Part shown: positions 18,839 to 30,286 of the stretch, in pieces
Layout: every line of letters begins with the position of its first letter
Numbering within the stretch: the first letter of the stretch is position 1
NCBI GenBank assembly: GCA_933822405.4
Contig: CAKOGP040001446.1
Location: 410,930-474,929 of the forward strand
Length of the DNA: 64,000 nucleotides
Reading direction: 5' to 3'
From: Cylindrotheca closterium
Lineage: Eukaryota > Bacillariophyta > Bacillariophyceae > Bacillariales > Bacillariaceae
Notes under the pieces: model-generated
Seen by the model: only the letters and a program-made list of their open reading frames with translations
Told to the model about the DNA's origin: nothing
The model's database searches: none
Translations under genes and position numbers: made by a program

Positions 18839-21800
18839 CTACATGCCAGGGGGGTAGTTTGGAGGAGCAGGTGGTCTCGAATATGGTGGTGGCCCACCTG
18901 GTGGTGGGCCGTAGCTTGGTGGTGGTGGTTGTCCATATCCCGCAGCAGGAGGTGGTGGTCGATCCCACTGACCTTGAGCTGTGGCAGAAGCAGCTCCCCA
19001 TTGTTGTGCTGGAGCTGGTTGAGCAGCGGACTGTGATCCCCAGGATGGTGGTGGGGCTGACGGTGGAGGAGGTCTGCTGCCCCATCGTGAAGCTCTTGGC
19101 TCTGTTGGCTTTTGCGATTGAGCGCCACTTGAGCTTGCGGTTCGTTTTCCAGTCGAGGAACCACGAGGGTTCTTCTTGAAATCGTTCAATAGTTTGTCCA
19201 GATTTGGGTATTTAATCGTCCCCCAGACAAAGCCGTTGGGTGAGATGCCAATAGGATGAGCTCGAGTAGTCGAACTTAGGATGAAACGAAGGGATGCATA
19301 TCCTGGGTGCATTTCCATCCAGCAAATATTGTAGAATATTCCCTTCGGGTTTGCTGTTTTCTCTTTCCTCAACTTTTCGTCCAATTCATCTTCTGGCATG
19401 TCAGCAAATTTACGGTGGCTCATCAGCTCCTCCACGTAGTCGTTCATTGGTGCCACGTATCTACCAAGAAGTTCATCAATGCTACCATAGGTTTCATCCT
19501 ATGCGGAGAGAAAAGCAACAACTAAGGGATCCAAGTCCAGTGAACAAACTCTCAGATACAAATGAACCTTACCTTGATCTTGAGAATGTTTCCTATGGCG
19601 GCGTCATTGTCTTTGTCTTCTTCGATAACTTCCACAACTTTGATCGAACCCTCCTGGACGACCCAGTGTACAGCCAAAGAGTCGCTAGATTTGCTGCTCG
19701 GCCGAACGAGAGCTTCACCGACCATAGCAGCCCCGCCTTCTTTGAGTTCCTTATCAACTTCATCATGTCGGGAATTCCGAAATGCTGGGTGGGCGCAAGC
19801 TCTTCGCGCAATTCTTCCTGCACGCTTCTTGGGAGCACCGTCTTCACCAACATTTGTGTGGCCCAAGCTAAGTTGTTGAGCTTCCAAACGTGCCTCACGC
19901 TCCTTGCTTTTCTTTTCTTCGACACTGTGACTGGCCCTCCAATCGAAGTGATCGTCAAGTGGCGGAAGAGTAGCTGGACGATCCCAAGCACTTGGCTTTT
20001 TCTTGAAGTCTTCCATCTTCAGACTCATGTCAACGCACATGTGATCCTTCTTAACCTCGGTAATCACAGCCGTCACCACCATTCCAATTGAGACAATATC
20101 TTCTGCAGTCTCAACATGTTCATCCGACAAGTTCCGGAGTGGAATAAATGCTGGAATGTCTCCCTCCAACTTAACCCGTGATCCAAAATCACCGTTGCGC
20201 ATAACCTTGCCAGTTACTTCCTTGCCAGGTCGAAGCGATTGATCTGATTCTCCAGTAATCAGTTTGAATAGTTTATCACCCGTCAATGGCTCCATGGGAG
20301 CTCTGGGATCTGAATAGGGTAAACGAAACTCCCATTTGATCATCTGTAGATGAGAATTCCACTTCCCGTGGCCAGATTCCTCGATCATTCCTGCAAATGC
20401 ATCTAGATCCAACTCTTCAACTTTGTCGCGCCACTTATCAGAAGGTACGCTGACCTTTGGATTCCATTCAAACACCTTGAAGGTCGGACCATAAAGAGCC
20501 TCCCATTCTTCCTTGGTCGCAAGGAAAAGTCGTTCGACCTCTTGGGCAGAGTTATCCATCACGTCACGAAGTGCCTTGATGCTTGCTCTCTCCTTGTTCC
20601 TAGTTTCATCTTCTGCTCTTTCTAGAGCGTCGGTGGCAATCTTGATTGCCCAGTTGTGCCGTGTATACACATCAGGATGAAGACGAGTATCATCGAGCGG
20701 ATTCATGATGTGACCATCGTCAACATCAACATTGCGGATTCGCAGAAAGGCAACAGCATTGTTGTAGACAATGGGCCCCATCAGACGCTTTTCAAGCAGA
20801 AAGCGCCTACTGCCGATGGTTTCCCCAAGCTGTTCGACACTCTGTTTCAAACTCGCAGCTTTTCGAGGCCCAAAGCCAGGTACAAACGAGAGCAATCCTT
20901 GCAAGTGGTCCAAAGAACACGCAGCATTGACATCAACTCCAATTGCTGCGACAACTTCACAAAGTGTTCTTTCGTATTGACGTAACAGTAGTGTCCGTGG
21001 TAGCTGCTGTTGCATTGGGTGGATATTGATGTAAAGCAGTTCGGCTCCAAAATTACCAGTGTCGCTCGCCACACTCCAAGCATAAGTCAATTCACCTAAT
21101 GGATCTTTTGCATATCGAGCAATGGAGACAGCAATCTTGAGATTCGTTTGATGGTCTGGGAACTCTTTCTTCGCTCGAACACTTCTTCCGAATAGCTGGG
21201 CGACGTTATCATCAATCAAATCAGCGTTACAAGTCCACTCCTCATCTTCGTCATCTTCGTATCTTAATTTATCGAGAGAAGCTCGGCGAGATTCGTAGTC
21301 TTCGTCGTCTTCGTCCTCTCCTTGAATATCCTTGTCCTTCCATCGCTGCATTGCCTCGCTGATTAAGTCGTTCATCTTTCGATGTAGAATCCTACTCTCA
21401 AAGCCACCAGAAGTACCAACAAGGACCGCTGCGGGACGAGACTGCAAAAGGAATGTGATGACCTTTTCTCGATTTTTGCCGGAATCAACCCTCGTCCCTC
21501 CTGGGATGGCCAGGTGGTCGTTGAAAGCTCCACGCTCAGTCACAGAAGCCAAGTAAGTCGGTTCTTTTGGATCTGCCGAACAGCAGATACCAACCATCGG
21601 GAGGTCACCGGTTGGATATAGGAAGCGATTTTCTGTATGCATAAGCGCTTGAGGTCTGTATGGGCCCTCCATGGCCAAATTATAGAGATTCTCCCCAGCA
21701 GCCTCAACGCCAATCCTCATGCAAGCCTCTTTTAACTCTCGTCTGATCTCACCTTCAAATCTAGGAAGTAGGAATTGAATCAAAGCTTGAGTGAGAATCT

Positions 21801-24772
21801 TTCTGCGCTCATCGTTCCATTCCTCTGTGTCGCCGTCAAGAGGAAAGTAAACTCTTTCTAATTCTTCCATAAGAGCACCTATGTCCTGTTTGTCGCGGGT
21901 AGCGTACTGCTCTTCATGGGTATACCAGTCGTCGAATTGCTCCTTTAGCGGTAAGTGTACATGAACGGAGATGTGTCCGGTATGCTCTGCTTTGAGGATA
22001 CGAAGATACTGCAAACAACTCTCATGCTCTCGTTTCTTCATTTCACGATCCAGCTCTCTACATTCATCAGGTCCGAGCATTGCCTTCTTTTCTGCTGCCT
22101 CCTTTTCGTCCATGGGAAAGTGCTCCTTAACCCCCTTGTCCTTGATCAGATGCAAGCCATAGTAGTCATGGAATGCATCTATAATTTCGTTTCCTTTCTT
22201 AGTTGGACGAGTAGTCAGAACTGCATAACGACGATAGATGTTGCGAAGGTGGCGTCTGACACGAGGTTCGTGGGCCAATTCCATTGCGGCAACATATCGA
22301 CATCCACGGAGTGGATCGCTTGTTTCTTGATCACCAGGATCTGTGCCCCCAGAAGAAGACAGCAAAATTAGTTCGCCACTTCCGATCAAATCGTTGGCAA
22401 ATTCATCGGGAGATTGAGACTCCAGCATTGGCGCAACCCAATTTTGTGGGCTTGGGTTCTGTTCTCCTGGCATTGCCTTATTGAAATCGAAATTCTGGGA
22501 CTGTGACATGTCTTCTATTTTGATTCCAACACGATTAGGTGGCAACAGGAATTTGTAGCATATACTTCTCAATCCTTCACTGACACAAGTTCTGTAAAAG
22601 TCACGATCAAATCTCCGACTCTTCTTTCTACCATCCTTTGTTTTGTCGGACTGACTCAGCATGGGCATTTCTTTCTTTCGGATGGCATCGTTGCCTTCCT
22701 TAATCAAGCTGAGATACATGTTCAAATCAACAGCATGTCGCATGTCCGTCAATCCGGACAGATAGTCAACAATGTCTTCTGCGTTCCAAAGACTCTCGCG
22801 ACAGGTTTTTCTCATAACTTCCTGAGCAGGTCCTTGGTCTTGCATCGACTCCCGAGAGGTTGCTTGAGCAGATGCAAGCTTGGTTTGGACATCTGTTACC
22901 TTTTCTGCTCTATCTTCCATCAGTGCTTGTATTGTGGAAAGATGCTTCTTAAGAGTCTCTTGTTTTTCCTTTTTTGCTTCATTGTCCTTCTCAATTATCA
23001 TTAGATATCATTTTTCTTCTGTAACAAGACTCACATTCACATACACTCACATTGTCGTCATCATCCCCAAACAACTCGTCATCATCGTCATCGTCCACCG
23101 CATCGGTTGAATCAAGTTGCTCTATTTCCGTCTTGAGTTGAGATTCTTGTTTGGCAGCTTCTTCTAGCTTTTCTTCTGCGTTCATGAGATCCAATTCAAG
23201 CTTTTTGACAAAATCAGCTTCAGCGCCTCTTGCTTCGATATGATCGACATCCCTTATTACCGATTCCAAAATTTCGCCAACTTTGGTCCGAGCTGTAACC
23301 ATCGTATTATACTCGTCATCCTCGTCCATAATTCTGTAGAGATTCTCCCTGACAGCTGGAGAAGCAACCTGGTCCTCACGATACCTCTTAATGAATGCCG
23401 GTTCCAACTTGTCGACATGGAGTAATCGCAAAGCCTGAACAATAGAGTTCATCACTCTCTTCTCGCGCTCTTCCATTTCTTCCATATTCTGAGTCGGAGC
23501 AAAGTATTCCGAGGCAATCTCAGGGATTCTACCAATAATCCACATCGCCTCCTCTTCCTCTTCTTCAGTAGGATCGCCACCATCAGGAGATCCGTGGAAA
23601 TGGCTTTTCCAATCGAAGAAGCGTTCTGGTGCATCAAGCCTTCGAATTTCATCATCACGATCTGTGCAGAAGTTTTCAATGAGTTGCACAGGCTCAAAAG
23701 CTCGTCGTAGTTGCGCTTTTCGCTTTGCATTTTTCTGTTGTAGCTTTTGCTTTCTTCGTTCCTGCCTTGCAAGTTCCTTTTTCTCACGTTTCAACTTCAA
23801 CGCTTCCCGCTTTTGGCTCGCCTGAACAGAATCACCTCCTCTGTCGTCATCTCCAAAGAGATCATCGTCGTCATCATCATCCTCATCAGAAGACTCGTCG
23901 GAATCAAGAAGGTCCACACCAACCCCACGCTCTCTGTACTTGCCGCCCAATTCTTCTTCCTCGTCCATGTTTTGATCTTCATTGGCCATGAATTCGAGAT
24001 AGTCAGTACCAAAGATCTCACTTGCCTCATTGAGTTGTGCTTCACTGACACCAGCCCCTTCGTCGTCGTAGGCATCGGATCTTGCACTAGCCATAATCTG
24101 GCTTTGATCGTTAAGATCATCATCAATAAAGTCGTCCATTCCATCTTCATCGAACTGCTCTACCATTCTGCGCTTGGTTTGTTTGGACTGAGCAGCAGTT
24201 GCTGCAGCACCATCGTCACCAGAGTCGTAAAACAGGCCCTTTTGCAGCTCATCTTGATCTCTACCAAACACCGTTTTCCGAGCAGCTTCTTCTCGCTCGC
24301 GTCGTTTGGAATCGCGCTCTGTGTCACCACGAGCTTCGGCAATGAGATCTAAATCTTCTTCGGCAAGTTCTAGGTTGTTTCTCTTCTTTTTAACTCTCTT
24401 CTTTTTGCTCAACTTTCTTCCTCCAGTGTCATCATCGTCATCATCTTCATCATCGTCATCAGAATCTTCTAGATCACCAGTTTTCTGCTTCTTCTTGAAT
24501 TCAACTTCATCTTCGCCTACAACGAAATCATCCTTGATATAGTCGTTTTCGTTTTCATCGTCGTCCTCTTCGTCATCGTCATCACCTCCTTCATCTCCAC
24601 TCTCTTCCGCAGCATCGTCAATCCATGACTGTTTCGGCTTCTTCTTCTCGCCACCTGATTTGTCGTTGCCCTTTCTTTTCTTGGACGACTTTCTGACGAC
24701 AGCAACCTCCTCATCACTACTATCGTCATTTTCATCAAAGAGTCCGTCGTCGTCATCGTGATTGGAGCTCAT
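18839..24772 (-). CDS. SPT6: Transcription elongation factor SPT6
   Basis: Three exons, 24772-23051, 22989-19573 and 19498-18839, give about 1932 residues. Spt6 is a histone chaperone that travels with RNA polymerase II. The first ~330 residues are very acidic with Lys patches (the Spn1/Iws1 and nucleosome-binding region). The helical core follows, then a YqgF-like domain (AAVLVGTSGGFESR, ~1085), a helix-hairpin-helix (LLSFVPGFGPRKAASL, ~1295), and an S1 domain (GKVMRNGDFGSRVKLEGDIP, ~1520). Last come tandem SH2 domains (PAFRNSRHDEVDKELKEG; then RYVAPMNDYVEELMSHRKF across intron 2), which bind the Pol II linker. The C-tail is Gly/Pro-rich. Intron 2 (74 bp) is canonical. Intron 1 (61 bp) must use a late acceptor, because the earlier TTACAG leads to stops in all frames. 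Confidence 0.95.
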
Positions 24773-25167
24773 TTTGACGTACTATCCGATTCAAGTATCA
24801 AATGATGCGCGGTACAAGAGCTATCTTACAATATCTACTGTCGAGGAAATGAGGCTAGATGAGAATCCAACTCTGCTCTTCCTGATCCCAAGAGAATTAA
24901 GACAATATGGTAGCCAGCAGTGTCTTCGAGAGCCAATAGTCAGCTATCCACTGTGATCCACCGTGTCTGTTGTCAATCGTTTCATCAAAAATGCTCTGTG
25001 ACCGGCCGCCGACGGACTGACTGCAATTTTCAAAATTATCGTAGTTGAACAAGCAAGTTGAAAGTGCAGTATCGTACAGTAATACCAGGTACCGGTACAG
25101 TAGGCAGGTTGAAGGTAGATAGATGTCAAACCTATTAAAAGATAAGATGAATGAAATCGGATTGTAG
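24773..25167. other. Intergenic upstream of SPT6
   Basis: These 395 bp lie between the SPT6 start and the stop of the FSH hydrolase, both on the minus strand. The stretch contains one GGTACCGGTAC palindrome at 25089-25099. Short open frames on either strand have no recognisable content. Confidence 0.5.
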
Positions 25168-25880
25168 CTAGAATATAGACATGCTTATCAGGAATTCATC
25201 CAGCACTATCGCGAGCTCTTCTTCTCGAGACAGTATCATCAAATCAATTTCATGCCCTTTTTGATGAGTATACGTTCTTGCACTTCCATCAGTCCACCGT
25301 TCAAGCAGCAGTTTACTCTCAGCTAGATAGGGATCAGCAGATCCCATGATATGCAAGGAAGGAATATCAATCTTGGCTTGGTAGTCATTTGCGACGTTGC
25401 TTGCTGCACCACCACAAGCCAAAATTGCAGATTTCCAAGGACACGATCGAAAACCAAAGCGTTCCTTCCAAATGGAAGGATATGAAAATTGCGTGATCAT
25501 TGCAGCGCCTTGAGAAAAGCCAAAGACTGCGTCAAAAGGACCCTCTTTTCGGCAGTATTCAGCAATTGATTCCAAGCTCTTGTCCCATTGTTCACTAGCA
25601 CTGTCGGAAGCCTCTGACCAAGTCCAAAATGGTGGACTGACAAAATTTTCCAAACCAGGGTAACATCGATTCGCTTCGTGTGGTGCTAGAGGATTTTCAG
25701 CGTTAAAAAATTGGTTAGTGGTGACCTACTGTCGAAAATCCGTCACGAAAGCCAAGCTCGCTTACCATGCAAGTAATGACAATCCGCTCGAGTGGAAAGT
25801 TTCAGTCCTGCTGTTTGAAACTGGGTAACATCATTATTGGATCTGCCACCATGGAGACAAAGAATCTTCGACTTTCTCAT
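25168..25880 (-). CDS. FSH-type serine hydrolase (alpha/beta fold)
   Basis: Two exons, 25880-25766 and 25685-25168, with an 80-bp intron (GTAAGC...CTCTAG), encode 210 residues. The start ATG 25880 gives MRKSKILCLHGGRSNND. LCLHGG at residues 7-12 is the typical first strand and oxyanion loop. The nucleophile elbow is GFSQGA (Ser96). A later IMGSADPYL supplies the acid, and HQKGHEID supplies the catalytic His. This is the FSH1/OVCA2-like family (PF03959), small cytosolic serine hydrolases or esterases with poorly defined substrates. The length (~210-240 aa in the family) is complete. There is no signal peptide. Confidence 0.9.
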
Positions 25881-26434
25881 GGACCTTGGATGGAAATAGC
25901 GATCGAATGATCAACGACGTACAGCACTCGAAAAACTTTGCTACATGTAATCATCGCTCAAAAGCACATTTTGAGCCAATTGTCGAACGCATGCCTCTTT
26001 GGTTTCAAATCTTGACTCATTTTTCTCTTGTACCTACCTAAGTCTGCGAGAAATTATGGCTGGTACTACAGTAATCAGTACTAGATGTCTTCTTTCAACA
26101 GATGCCTGCAAAAGTTTGGGCATTCTTGGTGGGTTTATATTACAGTATTGGTTTTGAACTGTTTGAATAGCGGGGAGGGTATTGGGTGTTGGGGGAAGAA
26201 AAATAGATGATCCATAATCATTTTGGTCACCGCTTCGAATATGTAAAAAAAGGATGTGACCATTCTTCCGAACTCGTATTGGTACCAGTACTGGAAGGAC
26301 TTGCAACAGCTCGATGATGACTGACTGTCTGCGAAAACCACAAAGCGGAAAATATACAGAGTTGGGAAAGAGATTACACCATTTGCACTATTCGCAGATA
26401 GTCTCAGGCCTGAGCAATTCTAGCACGTCATAGG
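25881..26434. other. Divergent intergenic region
   Basis: These 554 bp lie between the FSH hydrolase start (minus) and the RRxS-repeat protein start (plus) and should contain both promoters. There is a G-rich stretch around 26171-26200. No RNA gene or conserved coding exon is recognised. Confidence 0.4.
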
Positions 26435-29128
26435 ATGACCCTTCGTCAAGAGAAGGATCGGCCGAGTGACATAACTTTCGACTCAGATCCTGCCTGGGAA
26501 GCATACGGCACCAAGAAGAAGAAAGATAGAGAATCGCATCGACTTGGAAACGCGAAGAAGGAGTCCAGACAATCACACAGGTTAGGCAGTGCGAATGATG
26601 GGTTCGGGGAAGCATCTATTTCATCCTTCGCTCTTGACGACGAAGGTGGGCTCAGCAATGATTGGAAATCATTTACAGAGGATCGAGGATGGAACGAGAT
26701 GGACATGAAGCAAGCGAAGGCGTGGAGGACAGCACAAAGGGAGCGCAACATGGCACGGGGGAATGGGAGAGGAGGATCAGTCTCAAGGGGAAATTCATCT
26801 TCAAGCAGTTTGGATTTTGATGACTTCCAGGAAGAACCACAACCTACACCATTAAAGGTGAACCCATCAATTGGTATTAGACGAGTGGACAGATCAGCTT
26901 CAACGCGAATGGTACCAAAGGTTAAGGTCAATGGGCTGAAACATAGTACCTCAGAAAGTCAACTCACGGGGAGCGAAGAACAAGCCCAGGAAGTCTCTCC
27001 ACCTTCGATGACGCGACAACGTAGTGTGCGACAAAACAAATCTGGTGACATCAAAAATATGCAGCTTGACGGGGCGAGTGAACCGACAGGGGCCAGACCC
27101 CGAAGGAGGACATCGAGCGCTGCAAGTTTAAGCCTTGACAACGCTATCGAGGGCTCAGGGACTGGTGGACGTAGAGCCCCACAAAGGACCAAGTCATTGG
27201 ATGTGGACATGATCGGCACAAGCGACAACAACCTTGGAAATGGTACAACATCATCGAATAGCAATCCCAGCAAATCTCAGAGCTTTAGGCTCGGTGATCT
27301 GCACGAAAAACCGCCAGGAAGGTCAAAAAGGCGAGCTTCTTCTGTCGCTCTAAATGCACCACCACCACCACCACCACCACATGTTCAGAACCCTACCGCT
27401 ACCAGAACTGAAGCAGTACGGGTCAGATCACGGAGACGTGCTTCTCTTGCTGTAGGCGCAGCGCCGTCTTCCAATGTCCAAGATTTACAACCCGATGTTG
27501 TTCCAAACGAAGCAGCACGTGTGCGATCCAGACGACGGGCATCTCTGGCTGTAAATAGAGCACCTGATACCGCTGCTGGTCTTCAAAACTTGCACTTGGA
27601 TACTTCAAATGAAACGCCAAGAATAAGAACTCGGCGGCGTGCTTCCACGGCGGCGAATGATGTTAATATGAATAGACGCATAGGAGTCCAAAGGACCAAG
27701 TCCATGGATGTAGATATGCTGGGGTCCGGTGACAGTCGACTGGGACTAGGCCAAAGGAAGGGAAGTAGTAGGGCTTTGGGCGTGATGCATAGTTTTCGAA
27801 ACGTTCGACGAATTCATTCATCTGAATCTCAAGTTATGTCTCTCTGCAATGCCAGTAGCCTTGGCAACGAGTCAGCGTCTGGGATTACAGATGAAACTGA
27901 AACTGATACACCGCCCCCCCCTCCTCCTCCTCCTCAACAGTCTCGAAGTCCACTTACCCGTAGTCCACGTACCCGAAGTCCACGCATGGCAAAGAATTCT
28001 GACCTAAGCTCGAACCATACTGAATCAGCTAAGCTTGAACAAGAAGACAAGGCTGGGCCGGGCAGAAACAGGAAGAACAAACTCTCTCCAAGATCCCGAC
28101 GGCGGTTAAACATTCGAAGGATCAACTCGATTGATTCTACATGCAGTTTTAGTGAAAGAGATGTTGAAAAGGTAGTGTCGAATGGCACCAAAAGCTTTGA
28201 AAGTCCAACCACGTCTCGGCAAACAGTGCAGGGGAATCGCCGTCAAGGTCTACAGCGCGTGAACTCAAGTGGCCTTCAAAATTTGATGTCTGGTTTGCAA
28301 TCGAAGAAAAATGCTGGTTTGGAAGCAGAAATGAATGAAGGAGAAAACCTGGCTTTAGAATCAGCCAACACCGTCGCTCCAAAGCGTCTTCAGGCCCACC
28401 TTGACGATGAAAAATCGACAACAGCAGTAGGATCGGCAGACTCAGTTTCAAATGATTCTTCAGCTGTGTCAAATAATTCGTCTACAAATAGGGATCTCCA
28501 AAAGACGCTAACTCGGGCAAGGTCAGGAAGAATCCAGAAGCACATTGGGAAAGAAGATATACCTGGTGAAGCTGGGTCGGTTGCATCGGGCAGTGTATCA
28601 CATTCTTCCACTGAGCGTTATGAAGTGACACGCTCCCGTTCCAGCAGACTGAAAGTAGTTGGTGGGAACTCGAGCTCAAACAGTTTGAAAAGTGGAGATT
28701 CAGAATCCATCAGGTCAGAGCAGAGTCGATCAACGTCCAGCCAACTTTCTCGTCAGCGTCCAAGCGACAACGCTGCGCCTGGTTCAACGCCTGGCTCAAC
28801 ATTAAGCGAGTGCGAAAGGACGCCAAACTCATCACGCGTACCGCGAAAGCGGCGCGAGACTCCGAAACGGGGTGTCGATAGAAGCAAGTCTATTGACGAT
28901 TCTATGACCTTCGGTGCTTGGACCTCTGGCGACTCGAGTGTCCGAAGCAGAAAGAAATTGTCGAAATCACCTTCCCGGCGGAAATCAGTCGCCGCTGGAG
29001 AGTGCCAACCTCACTCAAAACTATATGATAAGGAACGAGTGAAGAATGGCGATAATACAATTCACTCGCCATTTGGGCCACATGACAAGGGATTTATCAC
29101 TTCGTTTTTGGGCTCTGCCCAACAATAA
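26435..29128 (+). CDS. Ser/Arg-rich protein with repeated RRRAS motifs, probable kinase substrate
   Basis: A single exon of 897 residues from ATG 26435. Only the N-terminal ~120 residues look partly ordered (NDWKSFTEDRGWNEMDMKQA followed by KAWRTAQRERN). The rest is disordered. It carries three copies of an [RS]-R-R-A-S-[LT]-A block around residues 330-410 and two copies of a longer block (PQRTKSLDVDMIG; VQRTKSMDVDMLG). It also has two poly-Pro runs, an SPLTRSPRTRSPRM run, and a C-terminal SKSPSRRKSVAAG. The RRxS pattern is the consensus for basophilic kinases such as PKA. A regulatory phosphoprotein is inferred. No family is recognised. Confidence 0.8.
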   Translation: MTLRQEKDRPSDITFDSDPAWEAYGTKKKKDRESHRLGNAKKESRQSHRLGSANDGFGEASISSFALDDEGGLSNDWKSFTEDRGWNEMDMKQAKAWRTAQRERNMARGNGRGGSVSRGNSSSSSLDFDDFQEEPQPTPLKVNPSIGIRRVDRSASTRMVPKVKVNGLKHSTSESQLTGSEEQAQEVSPPSMTRQRSVRQNKSGDIKNMQLDGASEPTGARPRRRTSSAASLSLDNAIEGSGTGGRRAPQRTKSLDVDMIGTSDNNLGNGTTSSNSNPSKSQSFRLGDLHEKPPGRSKRRASSVALNAPPPPPPPHVQNPTATRTEAVRVRSRRRASLAVGAAPSSNVQDLQPDVVPNEAARVRSRRRASLAVNRAPDTAAGLQNLHLDTSNETPRIRTRRRASTAANDVNMNRRIGVQRTKSMDVDMLGSGDSRLGLGQRKGSSRALGVMHSFRNVRRIHSSESQVMSLCNASSLGNESASGITDETETDTPPPPPPPPQQSRSPLTRSPRTRSPRMAKNSDLSSNHTESAKLEQEDKAGPGRNRKNKLSPRSRRRLNIRRINSIDSTCSFSERDVEKVVSNGTKSFESPTTSRQTVQGNRRQGLQRVNSSGLQNLMSGLQSKKNAGLEAEMNEGENLALESANTVAPKRLQAHLDDEKSTTAVGSADSVSNDSSAVSNNSSTNRDLQKTLTRARSGRIQKHIGKEDIPGEAGSVASGSVSHSSTERYEVTRSRSSRLKVVGGNSSSNSLKSGDSESIRSEQSRSTSSQLSRQRPSDNAAPGSTPGSTLSECERTPNSSRVPRKRRETPKRGVDRSKSIDDSMTFGAWTSGDSSVRSRKKLSKSPSRRKSVAAGECQPHSKLYDKERVKNGDNTIHSPFGPHDKGFITSFLGSAQQ

Positions 29129-29401
29129 CAACCCCGCTAGTTTAGTCTATACTCGACTTGGTAGGTTCCGTTAGACAAAATTGCTCTAAATCCAGTCCAA
29201 GGGTTTACTGAGTGGTACTGGATGTGGCATCAATATAATGTGCACCCACCACGCTTCTAAGATGCAATGACGTTATTAGCTGATAGCTTCATCTCGTTCG
29301 CAGGGGTTTGCAACAGTTGTATTTCTGCAATAGGCCAACAGTGGCAAAGGTTTGCAGCAACCATTTTGTTTCCAGAGCTTGTAGGGTGGCATTTTACTTG
29401 T

Positions 29402-30049
29402 TTACACAAGATTCTCGACAGCCAATGCTGTCAAGACTGGAACACTGAAATTATCATTTCCAATATCGATAGCCTCTGCCATCGAACAAACTAAGGCTCC
29501 AATGCTGAGTACATATGTGTCGTGAGTCAACATCAGGTACCCAACGCACCAAGCCCCTACAAAACATGCCAAGCATCCAGACAGGGAAGAGTTTGCGTTC
29601 AGCTTGAGAGATGAGATGTTCGACCCAACCCAAGAGGCAAGTGGATCGGCTATTGCAAGGCATTCCACTGCGTATCGAGCTGTATTGATGTCCTTTGCAA
29701 CAGCGACTGTGGATGCAGTTCCAAGTAGAAAATAAAAGGCTCCAGGCAGCTGCTCTCCCTCAAATTCTTCCTTTCGCAGCAACTCGCCAAATATTCTTCG
29801 AAATTCATCTGGTGAGAATTTGAGAAGAGAATACATGCCACCAGCGCCTAATAGACAAAGACCGATTGCCACACTCGGGGGGATGATGTAGGAGACTTGA
29901 ACCATCAGATGTCCTGTTAAAGCATGTTGAATCCGCCTTCTGTTTTCCTTCCCGATCGGAAAGTTTGCAGTAATCACCTGAACCAAAACAACCAGGAAGG
30001 TGACGCTAGCTGCTTTCGTCCATAATCCGTTGCCGGTTTTGGACTCCAT
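29402..30049 (-). CDS. CTP-dependent lipid/polyprenol kinase-like membrane protein
   Basis: A single exon of 215 residues from ATG 30049. Motifs in order are a first transmembrane helix, KENRRRIQHALTGHL (residues ~35-50), further helices, KDINTARYAVECLAIADPLASW (quoted in part; ~120-140), and a C-terminal IGNDNFSVPV. The R[KR]xQH-x-x-x-G, ADP-x-A-x-x-x-G and DN-[LF]-x-[VI]-P elements are those of the dolichol kinase / phytol kinase / yeast Dgk1 superfamily, integral membrane enzymes that phosphorylate lipid alcohols with CTP. The small size favours a phytol-kinase or Dgk1-type member over full-length dolichol kinase. The substrate is not decided by sequence. It is divergent from ALG14, with 237 bp between starts. 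Confidence 0.75.
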   Translation of the reverse strand: MESKTGNGLWTKAASVTFLVVLVQVITANFPIGKENRRRIQHALTGHLMVQVSYIIPPSVAIGLCLLGAGGMYSLLKFSPDEFRRIFGELLRKEEFEGEQLPGAFYFLLGTASTVAVAKDINTARYAVECLAIADPLASWVGSNISSLKLNANSSLSGCLACFVGAWCVGYLMLTHDTYVLSIGALVCSMAEAIDIGNDNFSVPVLTALAVENLV

Positions 30050-30286
30050 GCTAGTTACGATGTATATAGTCAGTTAGACCTTTTCTGGGCGTACCGGTAG
30101 ATATGTGACACACAGTTTTGAAACTGTCATATCCAGTTCTGGTACGTCATAGTCGACGCCTTCGACTAAACTTGTCGACGACCGACAACCGAAATGAAAA
30201 TCATACAGTAAAAGATATACGGTACCGGTACGACCCTACCCGGTATATTCAATATTCAAACAAAATCACCAAAGGTGTTAGATGTG

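Noticed and set aside
19294..20091. 265-codon plus-strand frame
   Set aside because: It is antisense across SPT6 exons 2-3 and the intron; the conserved SH2 reading on the minus strand is decisive.
23747..24352. 201-codon plus-strand frame
   Set aside because: It lies opposite the SPT6 acidic region, where repeated GAT/GAA codons leave the opposite strand open by composition.
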